Source of the DNA: Tindallia sp.
Lineage (GTDB): Bacteria > Bacillota > Clostridia > Peptostreptococcales > Tindalliaceae
Assembly: GCA_007134225.1 (NCBI GenBank)
Contig: SLLE01000076.1
Coordinates: forward strand, 1 to 64,000
DNA: 64,000 bases
Reading direction: 5' to 3'
Below, in pieces: positions 9,566-19,509 of the stretch; position 1 is the first letter of the stretch, and each line of letters starts with the position of its first letter. The translations under genes and the position numbers were made by a program. The notes under the pieces were generated by a model. The model was not told where the DNA came from. It made no database searches and saw only the letters and a list, made by a program, of their open reading frames with translations.

Positions 9566-10614
9566 TTACCGTCATCATGCCAGATGCTTCAAAAGAATTG
9601 GAACAATATGCAAATCAAATTTTAAAAGATATCAATCATGATCGTATTATCGATGAGCAGGATATCAAAAAAGATGAACTATCTAAAATAACACGTCTTT
9701 TATTGATGGTACAACTTGACGAATGGGGACAGAATTTGCCCCTAATGCACCTCCTGAAAAGAATGGATCAAATGAACCCTCATTCATTCAGCGGTTGTAC
9801 GGCCATGTTTGTGGTAAAAAGCAATAATCAATGGTTTACAAAATCATTTGCCTCCGGCTTGATCTTTATACTAAATCAAAAAGGTTGCCGCTTTATTGGG
9901 CATCCTCTGCTGGAAATGACAAAAGGACTTAACAATTTGAACCGATGGGAAAAAACATCCGGAATACCCCGCGAACAACTGATTTTAAAAATGGGCAAAC
10001 AGGGAGTCCAGCGACTTCTTCATTTTTCTGGCGTTCGTTCTGCGGAGCCCAGGGTTACTGTTCTACATGCCAGCTCAAAGAAAATTTCTAATACACTTCA
10101 GCTCTGGCATATGGTAAGGGATTCACTGCCCTCTTTACAAATTGACGAGTTTCATGTGGAAAATGGAACATTAATTGATTGTATCGGCTGTCGTTATCAA
10201 ACTTGCCTCTATTACGGCCGACAAAAAAGTTGTTTTTACGGTGGCGATATGATCAAAGAAATTTTTCCAGCCATGGAAAAAGCACAGGCCCTGGTGTGGG
10301 TTTGTCCCAATTACAACGATGCGCTTTCAGCAAATCTAACGGCGGTGATTAACCGGATGACTGCTTTATATCGAACCATGTCTTTTTATGACAAAACCAT
10401 CTTTTCAGTCATCGTTTCCGGTAATTCCGGGAGCGACTCAGTAGCGCGCCAGTTAATCGGATCGTTGAATGTAAACAAAGGCTTTCAACTCCCACCCCAT
10501 TTTTGTTTAACTGCCACAGCCTATGAGCCGGGCAGCATTATGGAAAGTCCGAACATAAAAAAAAGAGCAGCCGATTTTGCCGCTCACATCAATAAAGAAT
10601 TATCTACATCTTAA
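9562..10614 (+). CDS. Flavodoxin-fold NAD(P)H-dependent FMN reductase-like protein
   Basis: VTVLHASSKKISNTLQLW..., IDCIGCRYQTCLYYG, WVCPNYNDALSANLTAVINRMTALYR. The ATGA overlap with the upstream stop places the start at 9562 rather than the tracked 9538. Confidence 0.75.
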   Translation: MITVIMPDASKELEQYANQILKDINHDRIIDEQDIKKDELSKITRLLLMVQLDEWGQNLPLMHLLKRMDQMNPHSFSGCTAMFVVKSNNQWFTKSFASGLIFILNQKGCRFIGHPLLEMTKGLNNLNRWEKTSGIPREQLILKMGKQGVQRLLHFSGVRSAEPRVTVLHASSKKISNTLQLWHMVRDSLPSLQIDEFHVENGTLIDCIGCRYQTCLYYGRQKSCFYGGDMIKEIFPAMEKAQALVWVCPNYNDALSANLTAVINRMTALYRTMSFYDKTIFSVIVSGNSGSDSVARQLIGSLNVNKGFQLPPHFCLTATAYEPGSIMESPNIKKRAADFAAHINKELSTS

Positions 10615-10621
10615 TTTACCT

Positions 10622-13558
10622 CTACCGAAGCACGGGGATTAAACGTTGAAAGATACCCTGTGCTTTTTTTATTCGATTTTCATTACCCAGTACACATATA
10701 TACTCTTCTTTCATGCTTTCCCGGATCATTTCTGCCAAGGAGGCAATGATTTCCGGTGTCGTTTTTAATATTTCCTGCCTTTCTCTTATTAAGTCTGCAT
10801 GGGATACGTGCGAAAAATAATGCCCGTCGGATTTTTCTGCCTTCATTGCCGGCGTCAACGGTGCGTCCATGCGACTCATCGTGCCAATAATATATTTTGT
10901 CATTTCTCGCTGATTAACAGAGAAATTCTCTACATAATCTGCTAAGGCATCATATACCTGTAGGGTTTCTTCAAGGTTTGGATCCCGATAAGACACAAAA
11001 AACATATTGCCATTTCGTTGAAATCCAGACATGGCACCATAAGCGCCACCTGCCACTCTGATTTGTTTCCAGAGGTAGTCCAGGCTGATGATGGTTTTCA
11101 AGACCTGCAGACTGCCGGTGTATTCATAACCAGCTTGCAGTAAATTTCCAGCTTTGGCAACGTATTGAACGTCACTGGATAAATACAATCCTTCATTTTT
11201 CCATGGGTTCGTGGATCGAAAATTTTTCAAAAACGCTTCCATCTCATCCTGATTTAAACTGTTGAAAAAATTTAGTAAAGGTTTTTGCATTTCTTCCAAT
11301 TCATCTTCATCTGCCGTAAAACTGACCGTTAGGTTGTTGATATGAAATATTTTACCATGAATTTCTTTTAAATCATTAACCATTCCATCAAAGGAATCCT
11401 CAAAGGTTTCGTCCAGTTCTGCTATATAGTGATAAAACTGAATGCCGGATGTTGATTCAAGAAATTGCGATACCGGCGACAAATAGGAAAGTGCCCTTTT
11501 CACCGATACCATATGACCTTCCTGCAGCATCTTCATCTCCAGACGAGATTTTATTTCTCGAATAACTTCTCGAATTCGCTTTTTTTCTGTCCATTTTGTT
11601 CGCTGGCTGATTTCTTCGATAAGTTTCCACATCTCCATGTTTTTACCTGCTAATGCTCTTGCTTCAATTTGCAACTTAGGATCATATTCCATGGAATCAG
11701 CATTTTGCGGGAACCCTTCCAGACTAAAACCAATCCCGCCGGTATGAAGATTAATTTCATTGGATAAATCCTCGTAATGATGTGCTTCTGTGCTGAGTTT
11801 TCCCATCAGGCTAATAAGCAGCCCTGCCTTCGACATTTGATTATCATCCAAATGTTTAAGGTCAAAATAAAGATGTGTATATACTATACCATTTGTAAAC
11901 ATGGGATGTCGTAGGACAGGCACTTGACCAAAGCTGGTTACGTCTAATGGAATTTCTTCCGGCTCCGAATCCAAATCTTCAATGGAAAGCAGTGGAATCG
12001 ATTCGACTTCCTCTTTCGTTGGTTTTTCATTTTGCCAGGATTCAAGTTTCTGATTGTTTCTTATCAAATCATGTTTTTCCTCTTCCGTCATTTTCTCAGC
12101 TTTATTTTTCATTTCCTGCAGAAAAGCCTGCTCTTTTGCTTCATTTAACCCTGGTTTAGGTGTTACTTTAACCATGCTATGGTGCAAATTATCCAATAAA
12201 TACTTTTGAATTAATTTTTCAAAATATGGTTCTTTGAGGGATTTTTTGATTTCCGTCAGTATTCGTGTATATTCAAGATGTAGATATGGATCCGCATCGT
12301 AAAGCCAGCTTTCCATCAGTTTCATGCCATAGATCAACCCCTTGGGGTATCTGCCAAAGTCAGCTTCCCGAAGTTTAAATTCATGAGCATTTATAACCGA
12401 CTCTATAAGCTTTTTATCCAGCCCTTCTTTTACAACCTCCTGTAATGTTTCAAATACAATGTTCCTGAAAGTTTCAGCTGCTTCTTCATTGCTGTTTTTA
12501 ACAACAATTCCAAAAATAGGCTGTTGTATTGAATTGTCGTAGTAACCAAAAACATCTTTCCCTATGTCCGATTGAATCAATCTCTTTTTTAATGGTGCAG
12601 CCGATGTACCCAGTAATAGATGATTCAGCATATCCATTGCAAGTTGTAGCTCCGGATCTCTAGAATCACCTGCAACAAAATTTAAACTTAAATATGTTTT
12701 ATCTTCCACTTTTTCCTCGGGTGAAATAGGATAAAGGATGGTTTTTTCTACCGGCTCTTTAAAAGATTCCTGCCATGGTATGGAGGAATCCGGTTCTAAA
12801 ACCGTAAAGTGACTCAGGTATTCTTGATCGATGAATTGAAGGTGTTTTAGTAAATCACCGTCACCGTACAGATAAAAATAAGCATTGGAAGGATGATAAA
12901 ATTCTTGATGATAATCAATAAACTTCTCTTGAGTCAGCTCAGGAATATGCTTTGGATCACCGCCTGACTCATTGCTGTAGGGTGTATCAGGAAATAGTGA
13001 TTCCTGTGTTTTGCGAAACAGCATCTGCTCCGGAGATGAAAAAGCGCCTTTCATTTCATTGTAAACGACTCCTTTGATGGATAATTGTCCTTTTTCCTCG
13101 TCCCATTCATAGTGCCAGCCTTCCTGTTGCAAGATTTCCGGCTGTTGATAAACATTGGGATAAAAGACGCTGTTTAAATAAACATCCATTAAATTCATAA
13201 AGTCTTTCTGATTCCGGCTGGCAACCGGATACATGGTTTTATCTGAAAAGGTCATTGCATTTAAAAAGGTATTCATTGATCCCTTAGCCAATTCCACAAA
13301 GGGATCCTTTAGTGGGTATTTTTTCGAACCACACAAAACAGAGTGTTCTAAAATATGTGGCAAACCACTGCTATCGAAGGGTGGTGTTCTAAAAGAAACG
13401 GAGAAGACTTTGTTATCATCCCCCGTGGAAAGATAAAACAACTTGGCACCACTTTTTTCATGATGAAACAAGTATCCGGTACCGTTTAAATCTTCCATTT
13501 CCTTCTTTTCCTGTAGCACAAATCCATGATAATTCATTTCTTTCTGCAATTCCATCAA
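10622..13558 (-). CDS. M16 family metallopeptidase (PreP/Cym1-type presequence protease-like)
   Basis: Inverted zinc motif HILEH (LPHILEHSVLCGS), about 978 aa. Confidence 0.93.
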   Translation of the reverse strand: MMELQKEMNYHGFVLQEKKEMEDLNGTGYLFHHEKSGAKLFYLSTGDDNKVFSVSFRTPPFDSSGLPHILEHSVLCGSKKYPLKDPFVELAKGSMNTFLNAMTFSDKTMYPVASRNQKDFMNLMDVYLNSVFYPNVYQQPEILQQEGWHYEWDEEKGQLSIKGVVYNEMKGAFSSPEQMLFRKTQESLFPDTPYSNESGGDPKHIPELTQEKFIDYHQEFYHPSNAYFYLYGDGDLLKHLQFIDQEYLSHFTVLEPDSSIPWQESFKEPVEKTILYPISPEEKVEDKTYLSLNFVAGDSRDPELQLAMDMLNHLLLGTSAAPLKKRLIQSDIGKDVFGYYDNSIQQPIFGIVVKNSNEEAAETFRNIVFETLQEVVKEGLDKKLIESVINAHEFKLREADFGRYPKGLIYGMKLMESWLYDADPYLHLEYTRILTEIKKSLKEPYFEKLIQKYLLDNLHHSMVKVTPKPGLNEAKEQAFLQEMKNKAEKMTEEEKHDLIRNNQKLESWQNEKPTKEEVESIPLLSIEDLDSEPEEIPLDVTSFGQVPVLRHPMFTNGIVYTHLYFDLKHLDDNQMSKAGLLISLMGKLSTEAHHYEDLSNEINLHTGGIGFSLEGFPQNADSMEYDPKLQIEARALAGKNMEMWKLIEEISQRTKWTEKKRIREVIREIKSRLEMKMLQEGHMVSVKRALSYLSPVSQFLESTSGIQFYHYIAELDETFEDSFDGMVNDLKEIHGKIFHINNLTVSFTADEDELEEMQKPLLNFFNSLNQDEMEAFLKNFRSTNPWKNEGLYLSSDVQYVAKAGNLLQAGYEYTGSLQVLKTIISLDYLWKQIRVAGGAYGAMSGFQRNGNMFFVSYRDPNLEETLQVYDALADYVENFSVNQREMTKYIIGTMSRMDAPLTPAMKAEKSDGHYFSHVSHADLIRERQEILKTTPEIIASLAEMIRESMKEEYICVLGNENRIKKAQGIFQRLIPVLR
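10628..10670 (+). terminator. Rho-independent terminator of the 3378-10614 operon
   Basis: AAGCACGGGG...CCCTGTGCTT followed by TTTTT; lies inside the 3' coding end of the convergent M16 gene. Confidence 0.7.
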
Positions 13559-13680
13559 TTTTGTTCTCCTTTCAAAATTCAGTTAGTCCATTTTAAACTG
13601 TACGACTAAATTTCCAGTACCTGGTCAATTCCTGATAGCTCTCTGACTGACTGATTAACGGTTACCGACTGGAATGCCGT

Positions 13681-14967
13681 TCAGTAGATTCGGTCAACTA
13701 TTTTATCAGATTCATACTTAACTCTCTGCAGATCGATGGTTTTGAGTTCTCTCTTTTCCATTACAATTTTTCCGTTCACGATGACCGTCGATACATCGGA
13801 TCCTTGAGATGAATATACCAAGGAGGATTTTAGGTTCTGATGCGGGTACCAGTGTGGCTGGTTCATATCGATCAAAATCAAGTCCGCTTTGCTTCCTGCT
13901 TTCAGCTTTCCCAGACTCTCATCAAGGTTCAGAGCTTTATAACCGTTTATCGTAGCCATTTTTAATGTTTCAAAAGCTGACAACACGGTAGAGTCCGCCG
14001 TTCTACCCTTTGCCAGCAAAGATGCCATTTTCATTTCTTCAAAAAGATTTAGGTTGTTGTTGCTACAGGAGCTATCAGTTCCTATGGAAAGATTAATGCC
14101 TGCTTGATGCATTTCCGTAACAGGAGCCGTTCCATTGCCCAATTTAAGATTACTAAGAGGATTATGAGCTACATGCACGCCCCCTTCTTTAAGCAATGAT
14201 ATATCTCCCGGCACCAAATGAACACAGTGCGCCGCTAAGGTATGGTGTTGAAACAATCCTAAGGCATGAACATGGGCAATGGGGGATTTCCCAAACTTTT
14301 TAATACTTTCTTCTACTTCTTTTTCGCTTTCAGATAGATGGATATGAAGTGGCATCCTTAGTTCAGCACATAAATCCATTACTTTATGTAAAAATCCGGG
14401 ATCGCAGGTGTACGGCGCATGCGGACCAGCCATTACGGTGATGATCCCATCGCCAGCACCATTCCAATCCCTATGGATCCCACGTGTGTCGGCAAAGAGC
14501 TTCTCATCTTCCTCAGAAGATCCTATTAATCCCTTTGCCACAGAGCAACGAATACCAGCTTCACAGGAAGCTTTCGCTGTTTCTTCAGAGTGAAAGTACA
14601 TGTCGGCATAGGCTGTCGTTCCGGAACGAAACATTTCAGCAATACTGATCATGGTACCCCAATAAACATCCTTATCATTCATTTTCTCCTCGATGGGCCA
14701 AACTTTTTCCGTCAGCCATTCCCAGAAAGGAATATCGTCTGCATAGTTTCGCAGCAGTGACATAGCACTGTGGGTGTGGGCATTAACCAATCCCGGCATC
14801 GCCAAATGCTCTTCCGCTTCTATTTCATAATCCGCTTCAAAGGTTTCGGGTTTGTTTCCAATAAACGCAATTCGATCTTTCTCAATTCCAATATTGCCTT
14901 TCACCAGTTCTTCGCTATCCATTGTCAGGATCGTTGCATTTCGGATCAGAATATTCATTGCATTCAC
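13681..14967 (-). CDS. mtaD: 5-methylthioadenosine/S-adenosylhomocysteine deaminase-type amidohydrolase
   Basis: VNAHTHSAMSLLRNYADDIPFWEWL, HIHLSES, AHCVHL, GTDSSCSNNNLNLFEEM. Confidence 0.85.
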   Translation of the reverse strand: MNAMNILIRNATILTMDSEELVKGNIGIEKDRIAFIGNKPETFEADYEIEAEEHLAMPGLVNAHTHSAMSLLRNYADDIPFWEWLTEKVWPIEEKMNDKDVYWGTMISIAEMFRSGTTAYADMYFHSEETAKASCEAGIRCSVAKGLIGSSEEDEKLFADTRGIHRDWNGAGDGIITVMAGPHAPYTCDPGFLHKVMDLCAELRMPLHIHLSESEKEVEESIKKFGKSPIAHVHALGLFQHHTLAAHCVHLVPGDISLLKEGGVHVAHNPLSNLKLGNGTAPVTEMHQAGINLSIGTDSSCSNNNLNLFEEMKMASLLAKGRTADSTVLSAFETLKMATINGYKALNLDESLGKLKAGSKADLILIDMNQPHWYPHQNLKSSLVYSSQGSDVSTVIVNGKIVMEKRELKTIDLQRVKYESDKIVDRIY

Positions 14968-14976
14968 TCCTCATTG

Positions 14977-16728
14977 TTAAATACATTTTTGAGATAATCC
15001 ATTTTCGGCTGATTTCATGTCAGTGATTAATAATTGTAATGTTTTCTTTCCTCTCCACTCATTGATTTGCGGGTAAAATATCAAATCGAAACAATCAGAT
15101 TGATTTATGACTTTCTTCGCTTCATCTGTATACCCAAAACCGAGAATCTCAATACGATCATTCACTTTTTCCTCTTCCTGAAGAAATTTACATATTTTAA
15201 TATGCTGTTTTTCATTGCCCATGGAAAAAACTTGGCTGTCGTCGCAGGTTGACAAGTTCTTCATCGTAAACAAGGGCTTTTCATTTCCCATTCCGAAGGG
15301 CTCAAGTCTTGTCAGCTGATCAATAAACGCTTCTGTCAATTTTTCCGGTTGAATTTCAGCATAAATGTTTATTTTTTTCATTAACATTTCCGGCTCTTCC
15401 AGCAATTGTTTTTGAATCCGTTGATTCAGCCCTTTCCTTAGTAAATGAATGTTATCTCGGTGTATGGTCAAGCCACAGGCATTCGCATGTCCACCGAATT
15501 TATGCATTAAATGTGCCATGCCAGACAACTCGTCAAAAAGATGAAAGCCATTGACGCTTCTTCCACTACCTGTGTAAAATCCTGGTTCTTCAGAAGGTGT
15601 CATTACAATCACAGGTCGATAGTAAAGATCTCGCAGTCTTCCAGCTATGATTCCAATAACACCTTCGTGAAGATCTAAAGCTTCAACAATCAGAAATAGA
15701 TCTTTGCTGTATTTCATTTCCACCAAATTTTGACAGGTTTCTAATCCTTGATCCTGAATCATTTTTCTTTCTTTATTCAGTTCCACGAGCTTCGATGCAA
15801 TTTGATGCGCCGTTTCTTCATTTTGCGTCATCAGCAATCGTACTCCAAGTGATGCATCATCCATGCGTCCTGATGCGTTAAAGTGAGGGCCAATCATAAA
15901 TCCTATATGCCCTGTCGTGATTTCTTTTTCTGCCATGGTAATTTTCTCCAATAATACTCTCAGACCGGTTCTTTGCTTTTTATTAATCATGCGCAGTCCA
16001 TACTTAACCAGGGTCCTGTTTTCATCCACCAGGGGAACCACGTCACAAACAGTTGCCATCGCCACCAAATCCAGCAGGCGATTCAAATTTGCCTTTGGCA
16101 AATCCAAAGATATTTGTAATGCCTGAGCAAGTTTGAAGGCAATCGCACAACCGCAAAGATCTTTATATGGGTATCTGCAGTCCCTATGCTTCGGATTAAT
16201 AATCAGGCATTCAGGCAGTTTTTCTCCTGGTGTATGATGATCTGTCACAATCACATCCATGTCCAGGCTTTTCGCGTATTCGATTTCCTCCGATGCACTA
16301 ATTCCACAGTCCACGGTGATCATTAAGTCAGCACCGTATTCATTTTTCACTTGATCAATAGCTTCTCTGTTTAATCCGTACCCTTCTCCCTGCCTCATCG
16401 GGATGTAATAATCAATATTCTTTGTGAACTGAAAGAAAAAATCGATTAAAAGTGCAACGGAAGTAATCCCGTCAACGTCGTAATCTCCATAAAAGACAAT
16501 TTTTTCATTCTTTTTCAACGCCTGATGGATTCGCTGCACCGCTTTTTCCATATGGCGCAACAAATATGGGTCGTACGTTTTAACCGGTTTTTTCGAAAGA
16601 AATTCATCCATCTCTTCGATGGTATCAATTCCTTTTGAGATCAGAATTTTTTCTATAGCCGGGTGATAGACACCAGGCAACTGGTGATTGTTTTCAAGAT
16701 AATTCCACTTAACTCCAACTTGCTTCAT
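14977..16728 (-). CDS. recJ: Single-stranded-DNA-specific exonuclease RecJ
   Basis: DHH motifs: YGDYDVDGITS, VTDHHTPGE, GPHFNASGRMDDA, GGHANACGL. Confidence 0.95.
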   Translation of the reverse strand: MKQVGVKWNYLENNHQLPGVYHPAIEKILISKGIDTIEEMDEFLSKKPVKTYDPYLLRHMEKAVQRIHQALKKNEKIVFYGDYDVDGITSVALLIDFFFQFTKNIDYYIPMRQGEGYGLNREAIDQVKNEYGADLMITVDCGISASEEIEYAKSLDMDVIVTDHHTPGEKLPECLIINPKHRDCRYPYKDLCGCAIAFKLAQALQISLDLPKANLNRLLDLVAMATVCDVVPLVDENRTLVKYGLRMINKKQRTGLRVLLEKITMAEKEITTGHIGFMIGPHFNASGRMDDASLGVRLLMTQNEETAHQIASKLVELNKERKMIQDQGLETCQNLVEMKYSKDLFLIVEALDLHEGVIGIIAGRLRDLYYRPVIVMTPSEEPGFYTGSGRSVNGFHLFDELSGMAHLMHKFGGHANACGLTIHRDNIHLLRKGLNQRIQKQLLEEPEMLMKKINIYAEIQPEKLTEAFIDQLTRLEPFGMGNEKPLFTMKNLSTCDDSQVFSMGNEKQHIKICKFLQEEEKVNDRIEILGFGYTDEAKKVINQSDCFDLIFYPQINEWRGKKTLQLLITDMKSAENGLSQKCI

Positions 16729-16733
16729 GGGAC

Positions 16734-17477
16734 CTATTCTCCTTTAATGACTTGATTAACCTGCTGCAGAATTTCACCTGCAGATCCTTTCAGCACCAGA
16801 TCAAAGGCATACGCAGCACTGACTTCATCGCGGTTTATTAACACTACTTTCCCCTTCGCCATAGATGGAAGCTGATTAACAGGATGAACCTGCAAGCTGG
16901 TTCCTATAATTAACAACAGATTTGACTGCTGAATACAGTTTAGTGCATTAGACCAGGTATCCTGCGGAAGCATTTCGCCAAACAACACCACTCCTGGACG
17001 CAGTAAACTTCCGCATTTCGAGCAGGGTGTCCTGTTTAAAAAATTCTCACTGTTTGCTGGGTGGCCATGATCGATGCATCTAATTTTTTCCAATGATCCG
17101 TGCAATTCATAGACATTTCTGCTCCCAGCCTTATGGTGATACCGATCCACATTTTGAGTTGCAACTGCTTTCAGTTTTCCTTCCTTTTCCCATTCGGCCA
17201 GGACGGTATGTCCCGTATGCGGCTCCGCCTGTTGCACATTTTGGATGCGAAGCGAATAAAATTCGTGGAAAAGATCGTATCGATGGTTCATTGCTTCAAC
17301 CGTTGCCACTTGCATTGGGTCGGTTTTTGTCCAAAGACCTTTGTCTGATCTAAAATCAGGAATGCCACTCTCCGTCGACATTCCGGCGCCCGTAAAGGCC
17401 ACAGTATTTGGGGAGTTTTGAATCCATTCTGCCAGCTTGGAAATCGACTGATGATATTCAGGCATCGTAGCCTTCAT
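16734..17477 (-). CDS. cobB: Sir2-family NAD-dependent protein deacylase
   Basis: FTGAGMSTESGIPDFRS, TQNVDRYHHKAG, GTSLQVHP. Confidence 0.92.
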   Translation of the reverse strand: MKATMPEYHQSISKLAEWIQNSPNTVAFTGAGMSTESGIPDFRSDKGLWTKTDPMQVATVEAMNHRYDLFHEFYSLRIQNVQQAEPHTGHTVLAEWEKEGKLKAVATQNVDRYHHKAGSRNVYELHGSLEKIRCIDHGHPANSENFLNRTPCSKCGSLLRPGVVLFGEMLPQDTWSNALNCIQQSNLLLIIGTSLQVHPVNQLPSMAKGKVVLINRDEVSAAYAFDLVLKGSAGEILQQVNQVIKGE

Positions 17478-17590
17478 CTCCTTTCATGAATCAGCTTTTT
17501 TTATATGATTGATATGGTATAATAAATAATGTTATTTAATATATTATCACAAAAAAAAGAGAGAAGCATGCTAAAGAGGGGGAGTTTTTA

Positions 17591-18535
17591 ATGGGTATTT
17601 TAAATCAGCTTAATCCATTAGCGATAGTCATTATCGTTTTTATTCTGATCATCTTTTTTAGTTCTTTTATCATTTCCTTTACGGTTCGGATTAAGTATCG
17701 GCAGCTTGGCAATAGTTTAGAGGAGATCAAGTCTGATCGTTCCGGCCATCCGGTTCTAAAATCTATTGTTGAAAATTATAAAGAAGCCGCTTCTGGAAAT
17801 CATCATGAAGTAAACACACAGGCTATTATCGAACAATTCTTCAACCGTGAGTTTCGCTCACTTTCCATTGCTGAGCGTTTTACTAAAAGCGCTGTCTCTT
17901 TAATGATTATTCTTGGACTTTTGGGGACATTCTATGGGCTGACCCTTTCCATCGGAAAATTGGTGGAGCTTTTGAGTGCTGGTGAAAACGTTGAAATGCT
18001 GACCAGTATGGATTCCATTATTGGCGGATTGATTGAATCGGTTCGGGGAATGTCTGTGGCCTTTATTACTTCGTTGTTTGCCATCTCTTGCTCGGTAATC
18101 CTGACGATTGTTCATATTTTCAGTAATATTGAAGAATCAAGAGAGAAGCTTTTTGTTGATATTGAAGAATATCTGGACAATGTGGTGGCATTAGAATTGT
18201 CACGGGAAAAGGAAAGTGAATATGAAATGCTAAGTAACGCTTTACAGGCAACGTTGAATGATTTCGCCACCAAAATGGAGACCAATTTCAGTTTCGTTGT
18301 AGACGGTTTTCAGGGACCTCTCCAGGCAGCTACAGCAGAAATTGGCAATGCCTCTGATCAGTTACTTAAAAGCATCACCCAATTTGACCAGTCCATTGAT
18401 AAATTTCAGGAAAACGCCCGGGACTTTTCAGAATTCAATCATCACTTGCGAAGCAATATCGACCGCATGAATGTCGGATTTGCTGACTTGACTGAGGTCA
18501 TTAAAACCACTAATGAGAAGCTTGATGAGCACTAG
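17591..18535 (+). CDS. MotA/TolQ/ExbB-family proton channel protein
   Basis: N-terminal TM; LMIILGLLGTFYGLTLSIGKLVELL...GMSVAFITSLFAISCSVIL. Confidence 0.8.
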   Translation: MGILNQLNPLAIVIIVFILIIFFSSFIISFTVRIKYRQLGNSLEEIKSDRSGHPVLKSIVENYKEAASGNHHEVNTQAIIEQFFNREFRSLSIAERFTKSAVSLMIILGLLGTFYGLTLSIGKLVELLSAGENVEMLTSMDSIIGGLIESVRGMSVAFITSLFAISCSVILTIVHIFSNIEESREKLFVDIEEYLDNVVALELSREKESEYEMLSNALQATLNDFATKMETNFSFVVDGFQGPLQAATAEIGNASDQLLKSITQFDQSIDKFQENARDFSEFNHHLRSNIDRMNVGFADLTEVIKTTNEKLDEH

Positions 18536-18565
18536 TGAATGAATTGATTGAAAGGCGGTCATTTG

Positions 18566-19507
18566 ATGAAAATCAGGAGAAGAAACTTCAAAAAACAATC
18601 TGAAGCAGAGAATTTTTGGCCTTCCTTTACAGATATGATTTCAACCATTGCATTGGTTCTTTTTTTCTTGATGCTCCTGGCCTATGTCCAGAACATCATA
18701 TCAGGGAAAAATCTGGAGTTTGCTGAACGACAGGTCCTGGATACTCAACAGAGACTGGAACAGGCCAATGTTGAAATCAGCCAGGCAGAAGATAACCTTA
18801 GGTTGATTGAAGATCGCCTGGAAGAGGTCAAGGCTGAAGTGGAGGAGGGTGAAATTGCCCTTCAATTGTCTGAGGAGCAGATTGAAGAACAACGTGAGAT
18901 TATCGCGGAAAGTAATCGGGAACTGGGACAACTGCGTACGCGCCTGGAGAGCGTTGCGGTTTTGAGGCTGGATGTTTTGGAAAGAGTAAAAGCATCCATC
19001 GAATCAGAGCTGGGAACAAGAACGGCAGATGGGGATCCGTTAGTCAGTATCGCGGAAAACGGAAATATTGTCATTAATGAAGGGCTTGTTTTTGACTATA
19101 ACTCTGCCACAGTAAAATCAGACGGAAGAGAACTTTTAGATCAACTCGCAAGTGCTTTCGAACGGGTCTTAAACGATCGCTCCACACGAAACAATGTGGA
19201 TGCCATTAGTATTCAAGGCCATACTGACAACACTGGAAGTCCGGAGTACAATCGGGATCTCTCCACAAGACGTGCCACTTCCGTGGTAAATCATATGCTG
19301 ACTTCCAATCCTAACCTGGAAAGAAAATATGCTGATCATTTTGCTGCTACTGGCTATTCAGAATTCAGACCAATTGCGACCAATAGCACAGCCGCCGGAA
19401 GAGCACGGAATCGACGCATTGAAATATCCATTATTTTAAAAGACGATCAGGTGCAAAACATTATTGAAACATATTTAGAAGACTCCATGAATATTTTTGA
19501 AGAATGA
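18566..19507 (+). CDS. OmpA/MotB-family protein, stator partner
   Basis: FWPSFTDMISTIALVLFFLMLLAYV (TM with Asp), coiled coil, OmpA-like domain IQGHTDNTGSPEYNRDLSTRRA...GRARNRRIEI. ATG at 18566 has RBS aaaggcgg. Confidence 0.85.
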   Translation: MKIRRRNFKKQSEAENFWPSFTDMISTIALVLFFLMLLAYVQNIISGKNLEFAERQVLDTQQRLEQANVEISQAEDNLRLIEDRLEEVKAEVEEGEIALQLSEEQIEEQREIIAESNRELGQLRTRLESVAVLRLDVLERVKASIESELGTRTADGDPLVSIAENGNIVINEGLVFDYNSATVKSDGRELLDQLASAFERVLNDRSTRNNVDAISIQGHTDNTGSPEYNRDLSTRRATSVVNHMLTSNPNLERKYADHFAATGYSEFRPIATNSTAAGRARNRRIEISIILKDDQVQNIIETYLEDSMNIFEE

Positions 19508-19509
19508 TA

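Noticed and set aside
17591-19507. Zorya anti-phage system
   Set aside because: Only ZorA/ZorB-like stator proteins are present; no ZorC/D or ZorE neighbours, and flanks are housekeeping genes.
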